Positions 6,982 through 16,610 are shown, counted from the stretch's first letter. The stretch is DNA of 21,880 nt from Pasteurellaceae bacterium (GCA_900756875.1 CAAELW010000243.1:1-21880); one strand, 5' to 3'. The notes: generated by a model from the letters alone, not told the origin. A program made the numbers and translations.

Positions 6982-8436
6982 ATGATTATTTTCAATAATG
7001 GCAAATACAAAAGCATCCTAGCCGCAGAAAAAGGCGAACTCGCAGAAATTGCTGAAACCGTGCAAAAAGACAAAGATTTTCGACCGCACTTTCATATTGC
7101 CCCACCAACCGGCTTAATGAATGATCCGAATGGTTTGATCTTTGATGGTGAAAAGTATCATCTGTTCTACCAATGGTTTCCATTCGATGCAATTCACGGG
7201 ATGAAACATTGGAAGCATTTAATCACGAAAGATTTCCAACATTATCAATCAGCTGATGATCTGATTCCTTGCGAGCTTTTTGAGTCTCACGGCTGTTATT
7301 CTGGTGGTGCTTTAAAAGTTGGTGACAAATTGGCCATGTTCTATACCGGCAATACTCGTCGACCAAGTGATAATCAACGCGTGCCTTATCAAAATTTAGC
7401 AATTTTCGATCTTAATGGGAAATTGCTTAGCAAACGTCCGTTAATTGAAAATGCGCCTGAAGGTTATACAGAGCATGTTCGTGATCCTAAACCGTATTTT
7501 ACTGAAGACGGCAAAATCCGTTTTATCTGCGGTGCACAGCGAGAAAACCTCACAGGAACAGCCATTATTTTTGAAATGGACAATCTTGAAGATACGCCTC
7601 GTTTATTAGGCGAGCTTTCCTTGCCTGCTTTTGACAATAAAAACGTGTTTATGTGGGAATGCCCTGACCTATTGAAACTCGGTGATAAAGATGTGTTTAT
7701 TTGGTCACCACAAGGTAAAGAGCGTGAAGCACATGAATTCCAAAATAATTATCATGCGACTTATGCTGTAGGGAAATTAACAGATTTAACCTTTGAAGCA
7801 GAATATATCGGCGAATTAGATCAGGGCTTTGATTTCTACGCACCACAAACATTTGCTGGCTTAGATAACCAAACTCATGCGGTGCTTTTCGGCTGGATCG
7901 GTTTGCCGGACTTAACCTATCCGACAGACAAATTTAAATGGCATTCGGCTTTAACTTTACCAAAAGAATTACGCTTAGAAGGCACAAGAATTTATCAACG
8001 TCCGATTGCTAAAATATACGAAAATCTGACCGCACTTTCAGCGCTTCATCTTGATGAAAAAGCGGATATTGCTAATTTAGATCGCGCCTATCTTAAATTT
8101 GAGGCAAATAACCAAGCCTTTGACTTAACCTTCTTCAAAAATGAAAAAGGACAGTCACTGCGTCTATCTTACGAAAATGGCTTGTTCTGCTTAGATCGCA
8201 GTCAAAGCGAACAAACGGAATTAATGGAGAAACTTGATACAAAACGCTTCTGCGAAATTGAAAATCTGCAGACTGTTGAGATCTTCTTTGATCGCTCGAT
8301 TATTGAAATTTTCTTGAATCATGGTGAAAAAACCATGACATCAAGATTTTTTATTGAGAGCAGAAAAAATACTATAATCAGCAATCGTCCATTAGATTTA
8401 ATGATTGGTTATTTACCGGCAATTCAATATATTTAA
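6982..8436 (+). CDS. scrB: Sucrose-6-phosphate hydrolase, glycoside hydrolase family 32
   Basis: This 484-residue GH32 enzyme is expected to split sucrose-6-phosphate into glucose-6-phosphate and fructose in the cytoplasm. All three GH32 catalytic motifs are intact. MNDPNG is at residues 46-51 with nucleophile Asp48. RDP is at 167-169 with the transition-state stabiliser Asp168. EC is at 226-227 with acid/base Glu226 (MWECPDLL). The five-bladed propeller is followed by a C-terminal beta-sandwich from about residue 350 to the end. No signal peptide is present, which fits an intracellular phospho-sucrose enzyme rather than a secreted invertase. GAGG lies 10 nt before the ATG. The pairing with scrK supports the substrate. 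Two perfect uptake signals sit inside the gene. The product fructose would go to ScrK and the glucose-6-phosphate to Pgi. Confidence 0.93.
   Translation: MIIFNNGKYKSILAAEKGELAEIAETVQKDKDFRPHFHIAPPTGLMNDPNGLIFDGEKYHLFYQWFPFDAIHGMKHWKHLITKDFQHYQSADDLIPCELFESHGCYSGGALKVGDKLAMFYTGNTRRPSDNQRVPYQNLAIFDLNGKLLSKRPLIENAPEGYTEHVRDPKPYFTEDGKIRFICGAQRENLTGTAIIFEMDNLEDTPRLLGELSLPAFDNKNVFMWECPDLLKLGDKDVFIWSPQGKEREAHEFQNNYHATYAVGKLTDLTFEAEYIGELDQGFDFYAPQTFAGLDNQTHAVLFGWIGLPDLTYPTDKFKWHSALTLPKELRLEGTRIYQRPIAKIYENLTALSALHLDEKADIANLDRAYLKFEANNQAFDLTFFKNEKGQSLRLSYENGLFCLDRSQSEQTELMEKLDTKRFCEIENLQTVEIFFDRSIIEIFLNHGEKTMTSRFFIESRKNTIISNRPLDLMIGYLPAIQYI
7083..7091 (-). repeat. DNA uptake signal sequence, inverted (ACCGCACTT)
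   Basis: A perfect uptake signal near the 5' end of scrB. It overlaps the codons for Arg-Pro-His-Phe (residues 34-37), shortly before the MNDPNG motif, where the GH32 family normally has an RPxYH-like sequence. Confidence 0.95.
8029..8037 (-). repeat. DNA uptake signal sequence, inverted (ACCGCACTT)
   Basis: A perfect uptake signal in the part of scrB that joins the propeller to the C-terminal beta-sandwich. It encodes Thr-Ala-Leu in NLTALSAL. Confidence 0.95.
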
Positions 8437-8445
8437 AAGGTTTTT

Positions 8446-9063
8446 ATGAAACAAACTCATTTCAATTTATACAAGATGAGCAAAAATGTCCTTTTTGCGT
8501 TAACGGCTTTTTCATTAGTCGCCTGCACGACAACACCTAGCGAACCAGCAAAAAATACTGAACATTGGGCTACTCTAATCAGCGAACAGGAAAATTTATA
8601 TCAGATTGATAATAAATTTTACCGTAGTGAGCAATTAGAAGCACAATCTGAAACATTATTAAATAAGTTGAACATTCACACGATTGTGAATTTACGCTTT
8701 TTTGACCGTAATGATGACAAACAAGCATTTGGTCATACTAAGATCAACTTGATTAATACCCCATTACTAACTTGGTCAATCAGTCCAGATGAAGTGGCTG
8801 ATATTCTATGGCAAATCAAACAACATCAAAAAAATGGTGCGGTTTTAGTGCATTGTTATCATGGCGCCGATAGAACAGGCTTAATTGTTGCAAGCTACCG
8901 TGTGATTTATCAAAATTGGGATCTCAATGAAGCCAAACGTGAAATGCAACAAGGCCCTTACGGCTACCATTCTGTTTGGAAAAATATTGATAATTTCTTC
9001 ACGCAAGAAAATATGGCTAAGATCAAAGCCGAATTAGATAAACGTTCTAACACAACAAAATAG
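8446..9063 (+). CDS. Lipoprotein dual-specificity/tyrosine phosphatase-like protein
   Basis: This is a 205-residue protein of the cysteine-based dual-specificity phosphatase superfamily. The P-loop CX5R(S/T) motif is complete: Cys137-YHGAD-Arg143-Thr144, in the segment HCYHGADRTG. The N-terminus is a lipoprotein signal with lipobox LVAC and Cys27 as the predicted lipidated residue. The following residues are Thr-Thr-Thr-Pro, with no inner-membrane retention Asp at +2. It should therefore sit on the periplasmic face of the outer membrane, an unusual place for a phosphatase. The substrate is unknown: a phosphoprotein, phosphosugar or phospholipid head group are all possible. It starts 9 bp after scrB with AAAGG before the ATG, so it is probably cotranscribed. 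A later ATG (8476) would give a shorter, equally good lipoprotein signal with a weaker ribosome site. The terminator at 9074-9105 follows. Confidence 0.85.
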   Translation: MKQTHFNLYKMSKNVLFALTAFSLVACTTTPSEPAKNTEHWATLISEQENLYQIDNKFYRSEQLEAQSETLLNKLNIHTIVNLRFFDRNDDKQAFGHTKINLINTPLLTWSISPDEVADILWQIKQHQKNGAVLVHCYHGADRTGLIVASYRVIYQNWDLNEAKREMQQGPYGYHSVWKNIDNFFTQENMAKIKAELDKRSNTTK

Positions 9064-9073
9064 AACATGAATG

Positions 9074-9105
9074 AAAGTGTGGTTAAAATTAACCGCACTT
9101 TTATT
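9074..9105 (+). terminator. Terminator of the scrK-scrB-phosphatase unit, one perfect and one degenerate uptake signal
   Basis: The 13-base arms 9074-9086 and 9089-9101 are complementary except for one U-G wobble. The right arm carries a perfect inverted uptake signal (9092-9100). The left arm carries AAGTGTGGT, one base off. A short T-rich run follows. Confidence 0.8.
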
Positions 9106-9131
9106 TCCACTACGCTCTTTTATTAAAATTA

Positions 9132-10310
9132 ATGACTATGTTTGTTCAACAACAAAATGCAACACCATCCAATATTGTGGCGTTCAATTTTCTATTGATT
9201 GCCTTTTTAACGGGGATTGCGTCTGCGTTTCAAACGCCGACCTTGAGTTTATATCTCTCTCAAGAGATTCAAGTTTCACCTTTTTTTGTTGGCTTATTCT
9301 ATTCAGTTAATGCTATTATTGGCATTATCTTAAGCCAAATTCTCGCAAAATATTCTGATAAGCAAGATGACCGTCGCAAAGTGATGATTGTTTGTTGCTT
9401 GATTGCCGTGCTTGGCTGTCTAATTTTTGCTTATAGCCGAAATTATTATGTGTTGATTATTATCGGTACAACACTATTAGGGCTAGGTTCATCCGCTAAT
9501 CCGCAATCTTTTGCTTTAGCGCGAGAATATGCTGAAAGTAGTCATCGTGAAGCGGTGATGTTCACCACAATTATGCGAACTCAAATCTCATTGGCTTGGA
9601 TTGTAGGACCACCACTTTCTTTTTTCATTGCGTTAAACTGGGGCTTTGATTACATGTATTTGGTGGCAGGTTCTGCCTTTTTACTGTGTGCAGGCGTCAG
9701 CAAATTATTGCCGAAAATTCCTCGTCAAAGTGCGGTTAAAAATCAAGAGATTTTAGACAATACGCCACCAAGAAAAAGCGTGATTTACTTGTTCATCGCT
9801 AATCTATTGCTTTGGACCTGTAACAGCATGTATCTCATTAATATGCCATTATTTGTGATTAATGAATTACATTTAAACAAAGAACTGGCGGGAACATTAA
9901 TGGGGACGGCTGCGGGATTGGAAATCCCTGTGATGATTTTCGCAGGCTATCTCACCAAATATTTCAGTAAAAAGCGCTTGATGATGATTGCTTTAGTTTC
10001 AGGTCTCGCCTTCTATTCAAGTTTATTATTCGCTGAGCAAACTTGGCAGCTTATCGGATTACAAATGCTTAATGCGATTTTTATCGGTATTACTGCGACG
10101 ATTGGCATGGTGTATTTCCAAGACTTAATGCCGACTAAAATGGGCACTGCCACCACCTTATTTAGTAATGCAGCAAAAAGTAGTTGGATTATCGGAGGAC
10201 CTATTGCGGGTATTATTGCGGAAATTTGGCATTACAACTCTGTTTTTTATGTTGCTGTGGCACTAATTTTTATCAGCGTAGGCTGTATGTGGAAAGTCAA
10301 ATCAGTTTAG
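9132..10310 (+). CDS. Major facilitator superfamily transporter, SET (sugar efflux) family-like
   Basis: This is a 392-residue MFS permease with about twelve hydrophobic segments and a hydrophilic central loop near residues 195-217 (KIPRQSAVKNQEILDNTPPRKS). The pattern FQTPTLSLYLSQEIQVSPFFVGLFYSVNAIIGI, the loop YSDKQDDRRK between segments 2 and 3, and the MRTQISLAWIVGPPL segment resemble the SetA/SetB sugar efflux transporters of E. coli. Those export glucosides, lactose analogues or phosphosugar-stress products. Placement after the sucrose genes fits a sugar-related role, but the terminator at 9074-9105 separates the transcripts. The start is uncertain between ATG 9132 and ATG 9138, and neither has a clear ribosome binding site. 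The substrate and the direction of transport are not known. Confidence 0.85.
   Translation: MTMFVQQQNATPSNIVAFNFLLIAFLTGIASAFQTPTLSLYLSQEIQVSPFFVGLFYSVNAIIGIILSQILAKYSDKQDDRRKVMIVCCLIAVLGCLIFAYSRNYYVLIIIGTTLLGLGSSANPQSFALAREYAESSHREAVMFTTIMRTQISLAWIVGPPLSFFIALNWGFDYMYLVAGSAFLLCAGVSKLLPKIPRQSAVKNQEILDNTPPRKSVIYLFIANLLLWTCNSMYLINMPLFVINELHLNKELAGTLMGTAAGLEIPVMIFAGYLTKYFSKKRLMMIALVSGLAFYSSLLFAEQTWQLIGLQMLNAIFIGITATIGMVYFQDLMPTKMGTATTLFSNAAKSSWIIGGPIAGIIAEIWHYNSVFYVAVALIFISVGCMWKVKSV
9728..9736 (+). repeat. DNA uptake signal sequence (perfect AAGTGCGGT)
   Basis: A perfect uptake signal in the central cytoplasmic loop of the MFS transporter gene, read as Ser-Ala-Val. It is the only intragenic copy in the window where AAGTGCGGT is on the coding strand. 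Confidence 0.95.
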
Positions 10311-10320
10311 TGAAAATAAA

Positions 10321-10350
10321 AAAGAGCAGTCAATTTTGACCGCTCTTTTA
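10321..10350. terminator. Bidirectional terminator between the MFS gene and pgi
   Basis: The arms AAAGAGCAGTCAA (10321-10333) and TTGACCGCTCTTT (10336-10348) are complementary except for one A-C mismatch on the plus strand, which becomes a G-U wobble on the minus strand. T-rich flanks occur on both sides, so it can end both converging transcripts, with a better stem for pgi. The right arm contains the variant uptake signal ACCGCTCTT. Confidence 0.8.
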
Positions 10351-10362
10351 CTTTACATTATC

Positions 10363-12024
<1,662 letters not shown>

Positions 12025-12068
12025 TTAAAAATTGAATTCTTTACATTTTTGCTTTCTTGCAAAAACAA

Positions 12069-13151
12069 TTAATCGACATATTCTGTTATAACACGAGGGG
12101 TCAATTTTGTAATCAATTCATAGCTTAAAATACCACTGTATTTAGCTACTGTTTCAATTGGTAATTCCTTGCCCCATAAAATCACTTCATCACCTACTTT
12201 ATCTTGGCTATCTGCGCCTAAATCTACCGTCAGCATATCCATTGAGACACGACCAACAATAGGAACAATACGACCATTTAGATAAACTGGCGTACCTTCT
12301 GGCACATCTCGCGGATATCCATCACCATAACCAATGGCAACCACGCCAATTTTAGTATCTTTCGGACTCATCCAAATACCGCCATAGCCAACAGGCTCCC
12401 CTTTTTTATGTTCACGTACAGAAAGCAAAGATGAGGTTAAATTCATCACAGGAGTTAAACCAAATTCAGCACCTACAGTATCTGTTGGTGAAATGCCGTA
12501 CATAATAATCCCTGGGCGAATACAATCTAAATGCGCTTCTGGCCAGAATAGAATCCCACCTGATGCGGCAATGGTTCGTTCTCCTGCTTTATCTTTTGTC
12601 GCTTGAAGGAAACGATCGAGCTGAACTTGAGTGTAATTTGAATCTAACTCATCAGCACGGCTAAAATGGCTCACAAAACCTAAGTGCGGTTGAATTTGAG
12701 GGAGTTTTTTCAGCTCTTGATAAAAATAATCCACTTCATCAAGCGACACACCCAAACGGTGCATACCGGTATCAATTTTTAACCAGACTTTAATTGGACT
12801 TGGTACTACGGCTCGTTTTAATGCTTCAAGCTGTTCACGGTTATGTACCACCGTCTCAATATTATTTACTGCAATAATAGGCAGATCTTTTTCATCAAAA
12901 AAGCCTTCTAGCAATAAGATCGGTTTAATAATACCGTTGGAGCGTAACGATAACGCCTCTTCCAAACGTGCTACAGCAAAGCAATCCACCATGCTTTCTA
13001 AAGCAGATGAGACAAATACCACACCGTGACCATATGCGTTTGCTTTTACCACGGCAATAATTTTGCTGTGGGGCGCTTTTTCTTTAATAACTTGTAAATT
13101 ATGTTTTAAGGCAAGCGAACTGATTTTCGCTGTTGCCGGTTTTACGTTCAT
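12069..13151 (-). CDS. alr: Alanine racemase
   Basis: This PLP-dependent enzyme converts L-alanine to D-alanine for peptidoglycan synthesis in the cytoplasm. The cofactor lysine is Lys36 in the N-terminal signature VVKANAYGHG. The second catalytic base is Tyr256 in the VGYGGIW segment, followed by IGYGDGYPRD and SMDMLTVDL. The length of 360 residues matches biosynthetic Alr of gamma-proteobacteria. It starts 23 bp after the dnaB stop codon, so it is almost certainly cotranscribed with dnaB, an arrangement also seen in enterobacteria (dnaB-alr). A perfect uptake signal lies in the middle of the gene. Confidence 0.97.
   Translation of the reverse strand: MNVKPATAKISSLALKHNLQVIKEKAPHSKIIAVVKANAYGHGVVFVSSALESMVDCFAVARLEEALSLRSNGIIKPILLLEGFFDEKDLPIIAVNNIETVVHNREQLEALKRAVVPSPIKVWLKIDTGMHRLGVSLDEVDYFYQELKKLPQIQPHLGFVSHFSRADELDSNYTQVQLDRFLQATKDKAGERTIAASGGILFWPEAHLDCIRPGIIMYGISPTDTVGAEFGLTPVMNLTSSLLSVREHKKGEPVGYGGIWMSPKDTKIGVVAIGYGDGYPRDVPEGTPVYLNGRIVPIVGRVSMDMLTVDLGADSQDKVGDEVILWGKELPIETVAKYSGILSYELITKLTPRVITEYVD
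12682..12690 (+). repeat. DNA uptake signal sequence (AAGTGCGGT) inside alr
   Basis: A perfect uptake signal antisense to alr. The coding strand reads ACCGCACTT in a different frame from most others and gives Pro-His-Leu in the segment QPHLGF. Confidence 0.95.
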
Positions 13152-13174
13152 TTTTCTAATCCGTTATCTCTTGC

Positions 13175-14581
13175 CTAATAATCATCTCTGTATTCACGCT
13201 GTTCGGCAAGGTTATCAAAGCGTGAGAATTGACCGTTAAATGCTAAACGTACACGACCAATCGGACCGTTACGTTGTTTACCAATAATGATTTCAGCAAC
13301 CCCTTTATCTTCAGAATTATCGTTATACACTTCGTCACGATAAATAAACATAATCAAGTCAGCATCCTGCTCGATAGAGCCTGACTCACGCAAGTCTGAA
13401 TTGACCGGGCGTTTATCTGCACGTTGTTCCAAAGTACGGTTGAGCTGGGAAAGCGCAATGACCGGGACTTCTAATTCTTTCGCTAATGCTTTTAACGAAC
13501 GGGAAATCTCAGCAATCTCTAAGGTTCGGTTATCTGAGAATGCCGGTGCACGCATTAATTGAAGGTAATCCACCATAATCATGCTCAAACCATTGTTTTC
13601 GCGGTACACACGACGTGCTCGAGAGCGTAATTCCGTTGGAGTCAAGCCAGATGAATCATCAATATAAAGATTGTTTTTTTGCTTAAACATCCCAAACACG
13701 CTGGCAATTTTGCTCCATTCCGTTTCATCCAAATTTTGACCAGTACGAATTTTGGTTTGGTCCACGCGAGCAAGAGAGGCAATCATACGCATCATGATTT
13801 GTTCAGCCGGCATCTCTAAACTGAATACCAATACAGGCTTATCACTTGCCATAGCGGCATTTTCACAAAGGTTCATTGCAAACGTGGTTTTACCCATAGA
13901 AGGACGTGCAGCGACAATGATGAGATCAGAAGGTTGTAACCCTGCTGTTTTCTTATCTAAATCAACAAAGCCCGTTGTGACCCCTGTCACACCACTATGA
14001 TTTTCAAGCTTACTTAAGGTGTCAATTCGAGCAATAGTACTTTCCAACACGCTGATCACATTTTGTGGTCCTTCAGTTGAAGAGCTGCGTTTTTCAGCAA
14101 TAGCAAACACTTCTCTCTCGGCTTCATCCAACACCATTTTGATGTCTTTGCCTTTCGGAGAATAGCTGTTTTCAGCGATACGATTTCCCACTGCAATAAG
14201 CTCACGCAAAATCGCTTTTTCACGCACGATTTCAGCATAAGCCAAAATATTAATGGCATTTGGCGTGTTATTAGAAAGATCCGCTAAATAAGCAAAACCG
14301 CCTACAGAATCGCTAATACCTTTCGCTTTAAGGGCTTGATCAAGAGTGATTAAATCAATTGGCGTTTGGTTGCGCATTAATTCTTCCATGGTTTGAAAGA
14401 TTGCTTTATGCGCAAAAGTATAAAAATCCTCAGCGATCACTCTTTCTGCAATACCATCCCAATGTTGATTACTCAACATAATGCCACCCAGTACGGCTTG
14501 TTCGGCTTCAGTGGAATGAGGTGGGATGCTAACTTGTTCAGTTTTCTGATCAGGAGATTGGATTTGTCTTTGTGATGCCAT
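13175..14581 (-). CDS. dnaB: Replicative DNA helicase DnaB
   Basis: This is the hexameric 5'-3' helicase that opens the replication fork and contacts DnaG primase. The N-terminal primase-binding domain (about residues 18-125, starting PPHSTEAEQAVLGG) is followed by a linker and the RecA-like motor. Walker A is ARPSMGKT, ending at residues 230-232 with Lys231. The Walker B region is MIMVDYLQLM. A C-terminal segment SDLRESGSIEQDADLIMFIYRDEVY carries the DNA-binding and arginine-finger region. The 468 residues are the normal length, with no intein. It is the first gene of dnaB-alr-pgi. The upstream gap to pyk (14582-14730) holds an uptake signal and the pyk terminator, and no clear promoter could be fixed. 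The ribosome binding site is poor. Confidence 0.97.
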   Translation of the reverse strand: MASQRQIQSPDQKTEQVSIPPHSTEAEQAVLGGIMLSNQHWDGIAERVIAEDFYTFAHKAIFQTMEELMRNQTPIDLITLDQALKAKGISDSVGGFAYLADLSNNTPNAINILAYAEIVREKAILRELIAVGNRIAENSYSPKGKDIKMVLDEAEREVFAIAEKRSSSTEGPQNVISVLESTIARIDTLSKLENHSGVTGVTTGFVDLDKKTAGLQPSDLIIVAARPSMGKTTFAMNLCENAAMASDKPVLVFSLEMPAEQIMMRMIASLARVDQTKIRTGQNLDETEWSKIASVFGMFKQKNNLYIDDSSGLTPTELRSRARRVYRENNGLSMIMVDYLQLMRAPAFSDNRTLEIAEISRSLKALAKELEVPVIALSQLNRTLEQRADKRPVNSDLRESGSIEQDADLIMFIYRDEVYNDNSEDKGVAEIIIGKQRNGPIGRVRLAFNGQFSRFDNLAEQREYRDDY

Positions 14582-14648
14582 AAGGATTTCAATTTAAACT
14601 AAAAAACTGTGCTTATGATACCGCAAATACGAGGTGGTTTTAAGAAAA

Positions 14649-14657
14649 AAGTGCGGT
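14649..14657 (+). repeat. DNA uptake signal sequence (perfect AAGTGCGGT)
   Basis: An isolated perfect uptake signal between pyk and dnaB. It is not part of the nearby hairpin at 14689-14706, and lies in the probable dnaB promoter or leader. Confidence 0.95.
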
Positions 14658-14681
14658 CAATGTTTTCAATATTTTAGATAT

Positions 14682-14706
14682 AAAAAAACGGTGGAAAAAT
14701 CCACCG
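14682..14706 (-). terminator. Intrinsic terminator of pyk
   Basis: CGGTGGA (14689-14695) pairs perfectly with TCCACCG (14700-14706) around an AAAA loop. On the minus strand seven T residues follow (14682-14688). It lies 25 bp beyond the pyk stop codon. The variant uptake signal ACCGCTCTT overlaps its upstream arm (14703-14711). Confidence 0.9.
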
Positions 14707-14730
14707 CTCTTTTTTATTAAGGAATGTTGA

Positions 14731-16167
14731 TTATTCAACCGTTAAAGTACGACAAACGTTGGTTGTGCCTTCTGATTCATCACCTTGTGTTAATAAAACA
14801 AGATCACCTGAAACTAAATAACCTTTTTCTTTTAATAGGTTAATCGCTGCTTTCGCACCTGCAGAGCTACGAGATTCACCATCAAAATGAACTGGTGTCA
14901 CACCACGGTATAATGCGCAACGGTTTAATGTTTCTTGAACACGAGAAAGTGCAAAGATTGGTAAACCTGAGCTGATACGTGACATTAATAATGGTGTACG
15001 ACCAGAGTGGCTTAATGTAATGATTGCAGCGATACCACTTAAATGGTTTGCTGCATACATTGCAGACATTGCCACAGATTCTTCAATATCTCTGAATTCA
15101 CGATCTAAACGGTGATGAGAAATATTGATGCTAGGCATTTTTTCTGCCCCTAAACATACGCGAGCCATTGTCGCCACAGTTTCGGCTGGATATTGACCTG
15201 CTGCAGTTTCTGCTGAAAGCATTACCGCGTCAGTACCATCTAATACCGCATTTGCTACGTCCATTACTTCGGCACGAGTTGGCATTGGGTTGCTGATCAT
15301 TGACTCCATCATTTGAGTTGCAGTAATAACCGCACGGTTTAATTGACGTGAACGACGAATTAATTTTTTCTGTACACCAACTAATTCAGGGTCACCAATT
15401 TCAACACCTAAGTCACCACGCGCAACCATGATTACATCAGAAGCAAGGATAATATCATCCATTGCTGCTTCATCAACAACAGTTTCAGCACGTTCAACTT
15501 TAGCAACGATTTTCGCGTCTAAACCTGCTTGTTTTGCTAATTCACGCGCATAGTTTAAATCTGCACTTGAACGAGGGAAAGATACAGCTAAGTAATCTAC
15601 ACCGATACGTGCAGCTGTGATGATATCTGCTTTATCTTTTTCAGTTAATGCATCTGCAGATAAACCACCGCCTAATTTATTGATCCCTTTATTGTTTGAT
15701 AATGGACCACCAACAGTCACTTCAGTGAATACTTTTGCACCATCAGTAGAAAGAACTTTTAATTGAACACGGCCATCATCTAATAAAAGAATATCGCCAG
15801 GAACAACGTCTTGTGGAAGAGTTTTATAGTCTAAACCAACAGCTTCTTGATTACCCTCACCTTTTGGTAATTCTGCATCAAGAATAAATTTATCACCAAC
15901 ATTTAAGAAAATTTTGCCATCTTTAAAAGTAGAAACACGAATTTTAGGGCCTTGTAAGTCACCTAAAATTGCCACAGTTTTACCTAATTTCTTCGCGATC
16001 GCACGAACACGCTCAGCACGCTCAATATGATCATCTGGTGTACCGTGAGAAAAGTTCATACGCACAACATTGGCGCCTGCTGCGATAATTTTTTCAAGAT
16101 TGTTATCGCGGTCTGTTGCAGGACCCATTGTACATACAATCTTCGTTCTTCTTAATTTTTTAGACAT
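14731..16167 (-). CDS. pykA: Pyruvate kinase (PykA type)
   Basis: This enzyme transfers phosphate from phosphoenolpyruvate to ADP, the last step of glycolysis, in the cytoplasm. The 478 residues fit the PykA (type II, AMP-activated) form of gamma-proteobacteria rather than PykF. Signatures are [12 protein letters not shown] and VVRMNFSHG at the N-terminus, [12 protein letters not shown], the catalytic Lys in [12 protein letters not shown], the metal-binding Glu/Asp in [13 protein letters not shown], and [12 protein letters not shown]. The C-terminal effector domain is complete. GTGGAG precedes the ATG. The gene has its own promoter (16245-16273) with a GC-rich discriminator and its own terminator. 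PykA rather than PykF is inferred from length and sequence flavour. Confidence 0.96.
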   Translation of the reverse strand: MSKKLRRTKIVCTMGPATDRDNNLEKIIAAGANVVRMNFSHGTPDDHIERAERVRAIAKKLGKTVAILGDLQGPKIRVSTFKDGKIFLNVGDKFILDAELPKGEGNQEAVGLDYKTLPQDVVPGDILLLDDGRVQLKVLSTDGAKVFTEVTVGGPLSNNKGINKLGGGLSADALTEKDKADIITAARIGVDYLAVSFPRSSADLNYARELAKQAGLDAKIVAKVERAETVVDEAAMDDIILASDVIMVARGDLGVEIGDPELVGVQKKLIRRSRQLNRAVITATQMMESMISNPMPTRAEVMDVANAVLDGTDAVMLSAETAAGQYPAETVATMARVCLGAEKMPSINISHHRLDREFRDIEESVAMSAMYAANHLSGIAAIITLSHSGRTPLLMSRISSGLPIFALSRVQETLNRCALYRGVTPVHFDGESRSSAGAKAAINLLKEKGYLVSGDLVLLTQGDESEGTTNVCRTLTVE

Positions 16168-16194
16168 TATCTAAACTCCACAAATAGTTACAAT

Positions 16195-16212
16195 TTAAAA
16201 AAGCTTTTTTAA
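16195..16212. repeat. 18-bp perfect palindrome in the pyk leader
   Basis: TTAAAAAAGCTTTTTTAA is perfectly self-complementary. It lies 28 bp before the pyk ATG, inside the untranslated leader. A small inverted repeat TCGG/CCGA (16215-16227) lies next to it. It could be an operator or a weak RNA stem. No known factor is recognised. Confidence 0.6.
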
Positions 16213-16244
16213 TTTCGGCTCATCCGAGATAAAAACCGTCGCGC

Positions 16245-16273
16245 ATTATACGCTTAAACCACCGCAAAATCAA
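16245..16273 (-). promoter_or_regulatory. Promoter of pyk
   Basis: On the minus strand TTGATT (16268-16273) is followed after exactly 17 bp by a perfect TATAAT (16245-16250). The bases after it are GCGCGAC, a GC-rich discriminator of the kind found at stringently or growth-rate controlled promoters. Start of transcription near 16238 gives a leader of about 70 nt. Confidence 0.75.
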
Positions 16274-16348
16274 AACAAGCACTGAGAGTTTTTGCAACAA
16301 ATTTTGGTTATTTTTTTAGCAGCTAAATTTAACTTGAAACAAATCCCC

Positions 16349-16377
16349 TTGTTTTCATCATTAAAACTGTTTATCAT
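16349..16377 (+). promoter_or_regulatory. Probable tRNA-Val promoter
   Basis: TTGTTT (16349-16354) and TATCAT (16372-16377) are separated by 17 bp. The -10 box ends 16 bp before the mature tRNA 5' end. It is divergent from the pyk promoter. Confidence 0.6.
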
Positions 16378-16393
16378 CTGCCACATCTTTTAC

Positions 16394-16470
16394 GCGACTA
16401 TAGCTCAGTTGGTTAGAGCACCACCTTGACATGGTGGGGGTCACTGGTTCGAGTCCAGCTAGTCGCACCA
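16394..16470 (+). tRNA. tRNA-Val (anticodon GAC)
   Basis: A 77-nt gene with an encoded CCA end. The acceptor arms GCGACTA and TAGTCGC pair fully. The D-arm (AGCTCAGTTGGTTAGAGC), the anticodon stem ACCACC/GGTGGG enclosing loop TTGACAT, and the T-arm with GGTTCGAGTCC are all canonical. Anticodon GAC reads GUC and GUU valine codons. The sequence closely follows enterobacterial valV/valW. A terminator follows directly, so it is transcribed alone. Confidence 0.97.
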
Positions 16471-16476
16471 TATTGC

Positions 16477-16506
16477 AATCCCAAGCTTTTTAGCTTGGGA
16501 TTTTTT
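16477..16506 (+). terminator. Intrinsic terminator of the tRNA-Val gene
   Basis: AATCCCAAGCT (16477-16487) pairs perfectly with AGCTTGGGATT (16492-16502) around a TTTT loop. Six T residues (16501-16506) follow. Confidence 0.92.
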
Positions 16507-16551
16507 CTTTGTATACCAGCCTCGCACAAGTACCTAGAACTTGCACAATGC

Positions 16552-16580
16552 TTGCTACACACCCCAATCCCCCCTATAAT
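16552..16580 (+). promoter_or_regulatory. Promoter of the flippase operon
   Basis: TTGCTA (16552-16557) and a perfect TATAAT (16575-16580) are separated by exactly 17 bp. Transcription from near 16587 would begin after the earliest possible ATG (16509) and before the one at 16611, which fixes the start of the next gene. Confidence 0.7.
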
Positions 16581-16610
16581 TCCCCCAATTTTTCTAATTT
16601 CATTTTCACA

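Noticed and set aside
9071..9310. Plus-strand 79-residue ORF at the start of the MFS gene
   Set aside because: It overlaps the uptake-signal terminator and runs in another frame of the MFS gene, which has the clear membrane-protein reading.
12046..12065. TTTTTGC/GCAAAAA stem between alr and pgi as a terminator
   Set aside because: The stem is almost all A/T with only two G-C pairs, and the genes look cotranscribed.
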